Below are positions 10,608-21,414 of a DNA stretch of 64,000 bases, piece by piece (the first letter of the stretch is position 1; every line of letters begins with the position of its first letter). Source of the stretch: Patagioenas fasciata. Taxonomy: Eukaryota > Chordata > Aves > Columbiformes > Columbidae. The notes under the pieces were generated by a model. That model saw nothing but the letters and a program-made list of their open reading frames with translations, did no database searches and was not told the DNA's origin. Location: contig NC_092521.1 of NCBI RefSeq assembly GCF_037038585.1, positions 107,209,605 to 107,273,604 on the forward strand, given 5' to 3'. The translations under genes and the position numbers were made by a program.

Positions 10608-13600
10608 AACAATTTGGTCATTTAGGTAACTGAAGTGCCCATTCATGTTGTATAAGGTCTTGACAACAGATTATAGTGAGATTCTGGAGGCAAAATTAAG
10701 AGTTCCATACATTGAATTTAAAAAGTGTTATTGATGAGGAGTGGAAGGAAACTCTTTGTGAAGATCCATGTAATCTCTCCAGTTTAGTATTAATAAGATA
10801 TTGATACATGAAGAACGGGCATATCATTTGACATGATAGAAGGTAGACTCACTGGGCACCTGAGTTATTATCCATCTGTAGTAACAGGAGCTATAAGCAT
10901 TTCTGACATTAAAATTCTATGTATTCAGCTATTACTGAAACTATCGGAAATTTTTGTTACAAAACATCAAGAATATTGGTGAAAACCTTAAAAAAACTCC
11001 AAAAAAATCCTAAAATGATGAGTGTGCATCACTTCTGCAAGAGAAGAAAACTTTTTTAAAGGATTAACTTTTAAAAGTATGCTAGTCCCAGGCAATGGAA
11101 CTAAACACAGTGTCCACCTCATGGAGTTTTCCAGTTGGCTTTTCCACTGGAAATGATAAAATGTTACAGCAGAGAAAAAAAAAAATGTTTTGAAAAGGGT
11201 GGGAGTGGAAAATGTATGTATCTCCTGTAACTAAGCTGGTTTGTCATTGTTAATTGTGTTTGACACGCATATAACTAGATCTTGCACTTAATTTTTAAAA
11301 GGATAATGGAGTTATGCAGTGCAAGTATACCACAATAACCACTTACTTGTTTTCAACTAAAATACCACAATAAAACAGCCTTTGGCAACCTTTCCACTTA
11401 AATACCACAGAAATGCTCCTCCCTGTTGCATTTTGGTTTCTGTACATGTGGAGTAGCCAGAGGTGTCCTACTTTTGGAGGAAGAATGATTTTTCCATTCA
11501 TTCTGATAAGTCACTAGAGGCTATTGCAGTAGGTAGCATAAGTTCTGATTTTGCTTTAGAGTTGAAACTTCCCTTTTTCTGTGTGAGCCATGTACATGGC
11601 AGTTCTACTACAGAGAATATGACATAAGGAATTGTACAATATATATGTCACATGTCTGTAAGTTGTAGTGAATCCATTGAAAAATCTGAGGCCAAACAAT
11701 CCTTAAATTAGTTAGGAAGTAAAAAGTTTTTTTTTGTTTTGTTTGTTAGTTTTTTAACTGCTTCTTGCAATCCCATCATTAATACTCAACAGTCTTTCTT
11801 TTCTTGAAACAATTAAAAAAAATGGACTATAGCTGTGTATACTCTTTGCAACCCAAGAAAACATGACAGTATCTGTGCCTGGTAGTGGAGATGAGGCAAT
11901 TAAGTGTTGACAGTTATATAGATGCCCACCTACTGGGAAAAGGATGCCAGAATTTGCATCTGAACTCTACTATATCACAAGAGCGATATTCCCATGTGCT
12001 TCATCACCTCTAGCATTCATAAAGAATCTGAACCTTGCTGACCCAAGATGAGATTTTAGTTTTGTCTTTAGATACTTTGACATCCTGGAAGGATGGAAAG
12101 TCAGGAGAAATACATGCGATAAAAGATTATTTCAGTAGAGGAATAATAAACTCTATGTTTATATATTATCTATCATACAGAGGGTCTTGTCCTAGTCAGT
12201 ATTTTTGATTACTGCATCAAAGATTAAGGCTTAGCATTGCTAATAGAATGAAGGGGAGGATTCTGGAGACTTTGGGAAAATTTTAAATATTGAAAAAGAA
12301 ACAGTTGGGAAAGGCATAGCAAAAGGCTTGCAAGATATAAACAAAGTATTGTCGTTCATGTGAGACATTTTGGAATTTAGCTGAATCAAGACTCTAAGCC
12401 TTTTCAAAACTTAAAAGGTAATATAAAAACATGTAGCACTGAAAATCTGACACACTAACATTTAACTGAGATTGCCACTGCATTGGTGTGGGAGAAGGAA
12501 ACTGCAAAAGAGCTTCTCCTCGTCTTCTAATCCTTCCCATACCCTGGAAATAATCCATGAGGATAAACAGCCTTCAAACTACAGAGGGAAACATGCTGGA
12601 GAGGACGCTGAAGCTGGTGGTCTCCACACACAATTGAGCAGGCTAGTGTGGACAGGGAAAGATGCTTCTAACAGCTCCCCATAAATGATTACCAGACATG
12701 TGTTAGATATTTTTTATACTAGAAATATTGCCTTATTAATTCATTTTTTAATAAGAACTGGCAAAAGGTATTGTAATTTCAGGCACATGTCTACCGTTTT
12801 TCCAGATAGTTGTATTTTATTCATTACAGATAAGGTGCTACAAACAAAGAACTTACCTCTGCGTGTCTGGCTTTTTCTGTGAAATTTATTTGTGTGGTCT
12901 CTTTGCTACTTGCCTACAGTACCTACATACCTAGCTATCAACAAAACATCTGGTAATCATTGGAACACTTACATCATTCAATTTTCCATCAAAGCAACTG
13001 CTGTGAATTTGTATTGGAAGATGCCCAATGTCTAACTTAAAACAGACATCTGTAGCAAAAAGAGTGCCAAACTGTGTTGTAATTGAATTAACATTTTTAC
13101 TCACTCAATTTTGAATATGCTTTGATGTTCTTTCATTTCTAATAGATACTTTTCAAATGGCCTGTCTTGATGTATTTGAGAAATTATAATAAGCAGACAT
13201 CATAGCTAAATATTCAGGTTTTTGCAACACACAAAAACTTGTCGTCTCTGCTACTACAAGACTATCTATCTCTTTACAACAGACTAAGGCATGTCAATGC
13301 CTCCTGAATGGTATATCATGGAACACAGGAGGAGAAGGTTACAGAAATTGTAATGATTGTTTGATTAAAATTAATAAGTGAAATAGATCACTTCAAGGTG
13401 GGACTTGGAAAGGTTGTTAAATTATTTTTGAGATGCCACATAAAAAAGCAAAACTTCAGTTCATCCAACTCTGAGAATGCTGCTTACAAGTTTCAATTGT
13501 TAAGTACTGCATAGAAAGCCATAGCTCTTGAGCATTCTGGATAGAAGTGAACCGGGCACTTTCTTCAGAATATTTGGTCAGTATATGCACTTTGTTAAAA

Positions 13601-16303
13601 TTCTTCATGGGAAGAATCATCTCAACAACAAAACCTTAGACTTTGCCAAGTATTCTTTTTTATTCTTTTACGTTTTCACTTTTCATTCCACATGACATTC
13701 TTCACCAAAAAAAAAAAAAAATAAAAAAAATAATAATTTTAAAAAAAAGGTTAAACTATATACTAAAATAAATTAAAAAGAAGAAAATATTTGATCTGGT
13801 TTAGAATTTTTTCCAGATGAGATGTTTGCAACACTATCAGGTTATCTTTTCCATTTCTTTCTAGCTTCTGTATAAACTCTGGATTAAGATAGCTGTGAAA
13901 CAAATTCTGCTTTCAGATGCATGCAAAGGTTTTCAGTGAGTTTTCACATCACCTTGTGAGTTCAGCCAGCTGTAGAGAAACTTTGCCACTCATCTATTTT
14001 TTTTTCTTTTATTTTGGAGTATCTTCTTTGTATAAATCATCAGACACTCAAGATGATAATGCAAGTCGGATTAACAGTCAAGCACTGGGAGAACATTTCA
14101 GATACATGATAGAAACCCCTGTAAAACCAGGATAGAACTTACTATAAGGTTAGTGTTAACATGTTGGTTTTATGTATCAGCGAAAAAAAAAACCTTTTTA
14201 TGCCATAGGACGTGATAAATGTTTATATGTAAAAACATAGTAAACCAGAAAGTAAATACATATCTTTATGTGAATTTACAGTTTGAAGCTTTCAAAGCCT
14301 CATCCTCTTCCAGATTAACTTCTGAAACTACTTGGTTTTACACCAGCACTATTCCACAGCTGGACAGTCAAGAATTACAGCTGCCTGGCCTCATGGGGAT
14401 TTTCAGAGGAGTCTGAAAGTCTCAAGTGAGTCATTTAGCATGGTGAACTCTCATTTTATAGTCCTTTTAAAGATCCAGAATTCTTTTGATTGGAAAACAT
14501 AATGTATGTTTTTCATTTAAGCAACAATTTATCAAAGTACCTTCAAGATCAATTTTCTCTCAACTAGAAATGTAACATATCTGTGAAAAAGTTTACAAAA
14601 GCATTCCTATACTATTCTAAGGAATTTAATAATAATAACAGTAGAAATAACAACGACAAAAATAACAACAACAACACTACAAATTTTACATTGGGCCCAT
14701 AAGAAGCCATAGATAGGATGTGGTAGCAGGAACCCTCATCTTCCTCATGTAAGCTACATCCTTTCACATGGTCAATGTGGCTACTCCAGGGATGACATGA
14801 ATCATTCTATGATTCTATGAAGTAGTTGCAACTGGGGGAGAGAGAGGGAAAGTATACCTAGAGAAGAATGAGGCTTTGACTCCATGATTAGTGGAATAGC
14901 TTCTGCAAGTGTTTACATCTTTTATATTAAATAGTTTGATGCAGATATTTAAATATTTGAAGTATGCTGACAGTTCTGGTTAGCTATGTTTCAAGGAAAG
15001 TGGGAGTACCAGCTGTGGGAGTGTATCGGCAAATATTTTCTTGTTTCTTCTCTAAGAACTGAAACAAATTTAGCTGAAAAAAAATGTGAAACCATTTATA
15101 ACCTGAGATATAAAATAGATAATTTTTCACAGAATGGTTAAAATCAACCTATAGAACTGTATACAATGATGCAATCATAACTAACAACCAAATGCAAGTT
15201 TAAGTTTTTATTATTAGTATTCATGCACTTGTAACAGCTCTTGCCAAATCAAAATCTGGTGGAACTGGAATGTTCCAAGATATATGTACCTTAAAAATAC
15301 AACAGCCCTGTAAATGACTTAAAACTGCCTGGAAAAATTAATTGTGTTATAAAGATATTGTATTGAAAATGCAGTGTCTGATATTATTTTTAAAAATTGG
15401 CATAATCTAACAACTTACTGAATTACTACCTACTTTAAACCTCCATCATTGCAGAAGTTCAAAATGTCACAATTATATTGCCAAAACCTGACAATAAGCA
15501 TGCCCAAATTAGGTTACTTTTAAACATCTTTTTTGTTTGTTTGTTTGTTTGCTTTGAGCTAGATCTCTAAGCAGAGACCACTTCCTCTGAATCATGAGTG
15601 AGTCTTCGAATTAAATCTCTAAGCAACAAACATGACTATTAAAGAGCTTAAACGGCAGATTCCAACACTTCTGAAAATCAGAACAAAAATCATACTGACT
15701 TCAGTGGATCAAAATTCTCCATGTAAAATCTTTGCTCCCACTATGCATGGATTGAACACCATGGCATTCACCCAACTTGCTATTACTTGTTGAAAAAGTC
15801 AGCACATCTTAAAAATGATAACAGGAAAGCTAGATGAATTATTTGATATTGTAGATAAGAAGAGTTGGGCTCTTTCTGTAGCCACGAAACTACTCATTAT
15901 TTAAGAAAGCCAGAAAATTTTCTGGCCAGTCTTAGGCTGTTTCTCAATCATTAAAATAGTAGTTTTCAAATTAGTTACAGTCTTGAGTCATTCCTTCTTG
16001 GACAAAAACACCCAGAGGCATGTGATTACAACCACTTTTGTATCGGTTTTCAAACACATGAGGACAAAATTCAGCCTAATGCAGCTACAAACTACTAATT
16101 GATCACTAAATATTAGAAATAACAGTCAACAGTGCTGAAAAATTCTGTGAAGCCACTGTAATGCTTTGTGAACACGTCTGAACAGAATTGTCATTTTTCT
16201 TTGGAAAGCAGTGAGATGAGATTGTACAAGGTATCAAAGGTTGGAAAATGGACTTTGGAAAGACCAACAGAATGCCAAATTTGATTGACTTTTTGTTTTC
16301 TAG
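10608..16303. other. Long single-copy AT-rich stretch
   Basis: No host gene or large repeat is recognisable. It holds an A-rich patch near 13706-13750, ACA/ATA low-complexity sequence near 14628-14680, an orphan CR1-tail-like motif at 14800-14819, and a (TTTG)n run near 15528-15552. Open frames are short and compositionally non-coding. A few frames around 12472-12882 and 13917-14416 are longer than average but show no domain, no codon bias and no convincing splice sites. Confidence 0.55.
14800..14819 (+). repeat. Orphan CR1-tail-like motif
   Basis: Two units of ATTCTATG with a trailing A resemble the CR1 3' tail. The bases upstream do not show the CR1 3' UTR, so this is either an extremely truncated insertion or a chance short repeat. 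Confidence 0.35.
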
Positions 16304-16546
16304 TGGTTGAAACAACACATTTCAACCATTGGCAATGTCTCAATATGCTTTCGAAAGAACCGCCTCCCATCTTGGAGAATTCTGCAACACAGCTTTAAGG
16401 AACAAGCGACCTACACGGCATTTTCTGTGAGAACGACACTTCTCCGTGTCATCTATTTCCAGTGCAACTTAGTCCTGTGTAATACAGTCCTGTCATCTAA
16501 GATGAAGCACTCCAAAAGACACAGTTCGTCTGTGGATGCTAACTAA
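16304..16546 (+). other. Unrecognised open block with acceptor-like edge and CpG retention
   Basis: Directly upstream is a pyrimidine-rich tract ending in CAG-like form (TTTTTGTTTTCTAG, ending 16303), which looks like a 3' splice site. The block then stays open in one frame to a TAA at 16544-16546, about 80 codons, ending in SKRHSSSVDAN-like residues (KMKHSKRHSSSVDAN). CpG dinucleotides are clearly more common here (about eight in 16340-16570) than in the flanks. I do not recognise the peptide and see no domain. A terminal exon with 3' UTR, a processed pseudogene, or an unlisted repeat are all possible. Coding is a guess; only the local composition and acceptor-like motif are observed. Confidence 0.25.
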
Positions 16547-19500
16547 TGACTGTTACTTAAAATTTGCGGAGATGAGCAGTATGTTCCTTCTGAATGAAGG
16601 AGAACAAAGGAGACATGTGACTACACAGATGTAGTTTTATAAGAACTCTTGTGTACACACTAATGGTATTTGGTTTAGAATTTAGAATTTGTGTTATAGT
16701 TTTGCATTTTTTCTTGCCATTTTTTTGTAAGTGCTGTGTAAATAACCTTACTTCCAGAATTGCTTAAAGTCTGAGCCTTCTTTGCTCTTCAAGCTTAAAT
16801 AACTTTCTTTCTTGTGCAATGCAATATATGTTACACCCAAATATGTCCTCCTGCTGGTTTTTGTAATAACATTCCACAGACTGACAATCTAACAAGCCAC
16901 ATATAATTATTGTAAACTAAAAGTAACTGCGTGTTCTACATAACACTTTCTAACCTTTGAAGAAAGATGGTTGTGAAATGCTAATAAATCTTTCTTTGTT
17001 TGAAAATCATTAATATCTAGCATAAATCTATGCTGAATTACCTCATGTACAAACATGTAGGTCTTCTGACTGCATGACTGATGGTCTCCTATGTCATGAC
17101 AGCTGAGGACATAGTTGCAATGATACATGGAATATAACAGTATTAAATGAAGTCAGATGATCCACAGGATAACTGACATCATTCTGCAAACAGGTAGAGA
17201 TGTAATTAAACCACCAAAGATTTTTTTAAAATTCTTTTTTGATGCTAGATATAGATTTCGTGTTGGGGAAATTTTTTGCTTGTTTTTTCAAATACACTGC
17301 AGAATTCTGGGTTTTTTTCAGTCAATCAACTTAAAAAGTCAACATATTTAGTAATATATTATCTTGCCTTGTAGTAAATTATATGCTTACTTTACTGAAC
17401 TGATGCTATGTGTGTATCAGTCCATGCCACTGAATGGAGATTAGGGACTACAAGGAGATCACTTAGAGAACAGAACTACAATGTTCTGGTTGTACTGTTT
17501 AAGGTGGCTTGCTTGTAACTGCATTCATATGATGAAGAAGTTTCTTAGGCTTCTCACTTTACAGTTCTCTTTCTAAACAGCAGAACAGAGTAGGAATTGT
17601 TTCTCAAAATTCTCTCTTTAATTTCTGGATTTAGCATTGTGCTTTAGGTTCCCATTTATCAGGTTTGGAGAAAGATGGAGCTTTCCTATGAAACAGATAA
17701 TGGCCTTAAGGAATGTGACAGGAAGACTGGTCACTAGGACTGCAGACAAATACCCAAAAAATCATACACTACTACATTGTTTGGTCATATCCTTGTCCTG
17801 CAAAAGATTATGTATAGCACCATGACCTTCTCTCATGTTCTATTGGTTGATTATTATGGGAACAGATCATTGCATTGGGAAGAATGTAAGTGATTAAGCA
17901 GAGGGTCTAGCCATTGCTTGTTCCTCTCTCCCACCTGTGCTTGTGGTACAGTGAGGAAAGAAGTTATCTGAATACATCATCTTAGCTAACTGTTCATATC
18001 TTCTCCTGAGAAACAAGGAGGTTTCATAAAAGATTTCTCTTTTCTTTCTGCATTCAGCTATAATGGCATGATGTAGGCCATGATTTGACTCAGCATGAAT
18101 AGTAGAACAAAATTGCTCTGCTAGATTTAAATCAAGGCATGAAGCTTTCATTTCAGAGGTCAGCTGCTCAGTTCCTTGTTCTCTTCAGGCAGTGTATATA
18201 CTGGACTAAAAATCTCAAATATCTACTAAGTAGGAAAAGTTTTATGTAGAGGTACACCTGCCAGGTGCAGCTGCAAATATGACCAAAAGCTGGTAAAGCG
18301 ATTCACCATTAGGGAAAAGAAAAAAAAAAAAAAAAAGACTTCCTAGAAATCTGTTTCCAAGTACAGTTTTCCATATTTTGAAAACTGGACAGTAAACTGC
18401 ATGAGTGAACCAGCTGGAGACAATACACTACTGTGACTGACTGAAAATAAACTTTTAAGGTATATCTTAGGAAAATGATTTTTCCCAGACAATATGTTTC
18501 TATTATTCCCACAAGTCATAAATGCCCAGAATTGTATTGCCAGCTTTACAAATTAAAACCAAAAAGCTACAAGCTTCTTTGAAACAACAAAGTAAATTCA
18601 TTGTTATGTGTAGCTTTTAAATATCTCTGCTAGGCAAACTTGAATTTCCAGCACAATAGAAGTGTAGCTTTGAAAATCCCTGATGAAAATCTCTGGTTTT
18701 GTATTCAGTATACCAGAGTCTTTGGACCACGGCTATTGTGGTATTCCCATAAGCATCAGTAATGGCTGATGAGTAAAAGATAATTGGTTTGGCATTATTT
18801 CCTGTAAATAATATTGGATTTGAAATTTCTTGTATACTTTGTTCTTACCTCAACTTTTGACTGAAATATAGGTCTGAAAACAGAAAAAGGCAAAGAAAAT
18901 CGTGCATCTACTTTGACAACAAGCTTTAACTAACATACCTATTGGAGCGTGGATTTTTTGCTCAATATTCACACTTATTAGTCATTCCTAGGTAAAGCTT
19001 GAGAGATTGACATATCTGTCTGGAATCAGTACCTCTCACCAAATAGCTGGATGTTGTGAAAACCTAGACATAAACAGATCCACGTCTGCTGTCCATACCC
19101 AATAGCTGCAATGTTGCTCAAAAATGATGGAAATTTGCCAGCTTCTGGACTTCATACTGGATAACGAGACTACAATATCTTTCCTGTAATGCAGTACTGT
19201 CCAAAATTGTTTATTTATATTTTGAAATCTGACCTGAAATTAAACCTTACTATGCTAGACATATAATAGTAACAAATTAATAGCCAGACTAGTATGGGCA
19301 TACAGGCTATGTACATTACCTCTAGTGTACAACTTCAGCAACATAGAAGCTCATGGGGGAACTCAAGTTCCTGACCTTATTTCCTCTCCCCATTTCTCTT
19401 ATGACATCCAGTCATTCAGACAAATGCCCAAATACCTCTAGACACCAGATAAGAGCTAGTTTTGTGGCCTTTGCTATTATTAATGGAATTTCACTAGGGC

Positions 19501-19968
19501 TGCTGGAGAAATCTCTCCAATTTGCAAAACAGTATGGTGATTTTTCTTAATGTTTCTGCTTTTCCACTATTTTTTTATCCTCTGATGACTCAGATTTTTT
19601 GCATGTCAGTGACTTTTGAAGGTTCCTTTTGGTGCTGCCAAAATAAACTATACTCATTTCAAAGTTTCATCATTTACAATTTGGGTAGTGGAGTCACACT
19701 GTGAAAATCCTTCATGTCATTGTTTTTAAACATACAAAACGGCTTAAAATTGATACCACTTCTTTGCGTGCACACTAGCTTCCAATCATCTGGAAGCATG
19801 CTATGTAAAGAAAGAAGCAATTTACAAAGACATGCACTCTTCTAGGACAGAACATACGGTGTTCCGACCAGCACTGCTGTGACCACTGGGGCTCATGTGT
19901 GTCCCTCCCCAGAAATCTAGTACCACTATTTATCACATTTCCTGTATTGCATCCATAGATGCAGGCAT
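16547..19968. other. Single-copy AT-rich stretch
   Basis: It holds a 17-A run at 18320-18336 and otherwise ordinary AT-rich sequence. An AATAAA lies near 16984 and could serve the candidate block upstream, but such motifs are common by chance here. No repeat family or gene is recognised. Confidence 0.55.
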
Positions 19969-19973
19969 CTCTG
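19969..19973. repeat. 5-bp target-site duplication, left copy (CTCTG)
   Basis: CTCTG sits immediately before the TG that starts the LTR, and the same five bases follow the LTR at 20642-20646. A perfect 5-bp duplication is the expected product of retroviral integrase and fixes both LTR edges. Confidence 0.85.
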
Positions 19974-20641
19974 TGTCCTGGTTTTGTTAAAAACAAGTTT
20001 CTCTTTTAGTGAATTTTTGCCTGTCAGCTAAAGCCTTCATATTAGCTGCATTTTCCTGGAGAACCCGACACATGTTTTGGTTAAACCTAGCAATGGAATG
20101 CAAACTTATTGATAAGCACGGATGGACATCTCGCGAGAAGGGCAACGAGAAAACTGATGACCGAGAGACTGACCAATGGTGTATAACATTCCATTCACGT
20201 GAATACTTCGTATAAAAGTCGGAGATCACGAGGATCTCGGCCCTTTTGCTTCCCTTTTTCCTTCCCTTCTGCTTATGGCCAACATTAGGAGAGGACCTTG
20301 CTGGTCGTCCCTGCGAACTGAGGCCTAGTGAGAGACTGAATCCAGCTCCGGTTGGCTACAGAGTCTAATCCAGGACTTTGGGTGCTGGCTCTGCAGTTGC
20401 TCAGACTTACAAGATTGGTTTTGTATATTTTGTGTTATTTTCTCTATTCTTATTAGTAGTATTAGTAAAACATCTTTAACTTTTCCAACTCTCTTCTCTC
20501 TGTCCTTCTTTCCCTCCCGATCGCCTGTCCTGAGTGGGAAGGGGAGAGAGGGAGGGGCAAAAGGGGGAAGTGGGGGGGAGAGGAGGTTAACAATGCCTCT
20601 GCCAGGGTTTCATTGTCACCCTGCAATCTTAACCCTCGACA
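19974..20641 (+). mobile_element. Solo LTR of an endogenous retrovirus
   Basis: The 668-bp unit starts TGTCCTGG and ends CTCGACA, giving the TG...CA termini of an LTR. It is bounded by CTCTG on both sides. A CCAAT-type motif (GACCAATGG, 20171-20179) lies about 40 bases before a TATA box (TATAAAAG, 20211-20218), so transcription would run on the + strand. Downstream come a pyrimidine-rich stretch and an ATTAGTAAAAC motif that may act as a weak poly(A) signal. No gag, pol or env sequence adjoins, so it is a solo LTR left by LTR-LTR recombination. It shares its start, TATA region and end block with the LTR at 44372-45156. The 5-bp duplication would suit an ERVL-like or gamma-type class, but the class cannot be set here. 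Confidence 0.88.
20211..20218 (+). promoter_or_regulatory. LTR TATA box
   Basis: TATAAAAG preceded by a CCAAT motif at 20173-20177, in the usual U3 arrangement. Just downstream an inverted repeat (GAGATC at 20222-20227, GATCTC at 20233-20238) could form a small stem near the expected RNA start. Function today is unknown. Confidence 0.7.
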
Positions 20642-20646
20642 CTCTG
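20642..20646. repeat. 5-bp target-site duplication, right copy (CTCTG)
   Basis: Matches 19969-19973 exactly and follows the terminal CA of the LTR. Confidence 0.85.
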
Positions 20647-20702
20647 CCATCAGCCAGACCACATATGTACAGTAAAGAGGATAGAAGTCAACTCTATTAT
20701 GA

Positions 20703-20784
20703 GGTTGGTGCAAAAGGAATTGCAGTTTCTGCATTTTTGAAATTTGCCACTTGATATTAGAATACATTTCTTAAATAAATGTGG
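20703..20784 (+). mobile_element. Mariner-like DNA transposon terminal fragment
   Basis: The segment begins GGTTGGTGCAAAAGGAATTG and continues with CAGTTTCTGCATTTTTGAAA, resembling the terminal inverted repeat and subterminal part of irritans-type mariner elements of vertebrates (a GGTTGGTGCAAAAGTAATTG-like end). The familiar similarity stops near GTGG at 20784, where CR1-like 5' sequence begins shortly after. No transposase frame and no matching right-hand inverted repeat are seen nearby. The identification is from memory of the family end sequence, not from an alignment. Confidence 0.6.
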
Positions 20785-20860
20785 CCCAAGAACTGCTAAT
20801 GAATGCAAGTGCAGTGGTGGTTCAAGAAGCTCCGGCCAGCAAGGCACACAGTGGCGGCGG

Positions 20861-20918
20861 CAGTTAGTTCTCACAGCTGAGCACCAGATCAGTTAGTTCC
20901 CATGGCTGAGCACTAGAT
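20861..20918 (+). repeat. 29-bp tandem duplication in CR1 5' UTR
   Basis: Units at 20861-20889 and 20890-20918 both begin CAGTTAGTTC and end in AGAT, and differ at only a few positions. Tandem copies at LINE 5' ends can multiply promoter elements; whether this applies here is inference. Confidence 0.8.
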
Positions 20919-21261
20919 TGGGGCAGACAGTGAGGTTCCTGGAGACAGGGAAATGCAAGGAAGAGGTGGCTTGTGGCATTCGCACCTGAAAGCAGCAGAT
21001 ATCGCAAGAGAGGCTGACTCAGAGGGGGCATTGCTGGGAGACTTAAACAGCCCCTAGGGAGTGCAGGTGACCAGGAGTGCAGCAAATAAGGCCAGCAAAC
21101 GGGGGTGAGGCAGCACCGCAGTTTGTGCAGGCAGGCTGAGCAGGAAGGGCAAGGAAGCTCTGCCAGCTCAAGAGATTAGTTCACTTAGTGGTTATCACCC
21201 TCTCAGGAGGAGCCTATCTATGGTAGCCACCCAGATTAAAGGTGAGTCCCCTGTATTTGCC

Positions 21262-21414
21262 ATGAATGAGGCAGCAACCCAGACAGAGCTGCCGTGGAAA
21301 CATACTGCCGTCCAGATCTCATGTTCCACAGAATGACAGTGTCTCTCACTGATACGGGATGGTAGGAGAGAGAAGAACTCCACTGGAGGCTGTGCTGGGG
21401 AACCCTGTACCCCT
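21262..21414 (+). pseudogene. CR1 ORF1, N-terminal part, interrupted
   Basis: From ATG 21262 the frame reads MNEAATQTELPWKHTAVQ, then reaches a TGA at 21334 where relatives have a cysteine codon, and continues as [18 protein letters not shown] and CAGEPCTPE. This is the start of CR1 ORF1, an RNA-binding protein of the element. It breaks off at the younger insertion; the next part of the protein (KCNQVDDLLSLVVEL) is found at 23037. The upstream sequence AAAGGTGAGTCC (about 21236-21247) looks like a splice donor but is part of the normal CR1 5' UTR. Confidence 0.8.

Noticed and set aside
21236..21247. Splice-donor-like AAAGGTGAGT before the CR1 ORF1 start
   Set aside because: It belongs to the CR1 5' UTR and there is no supporting acceptor or host exon.
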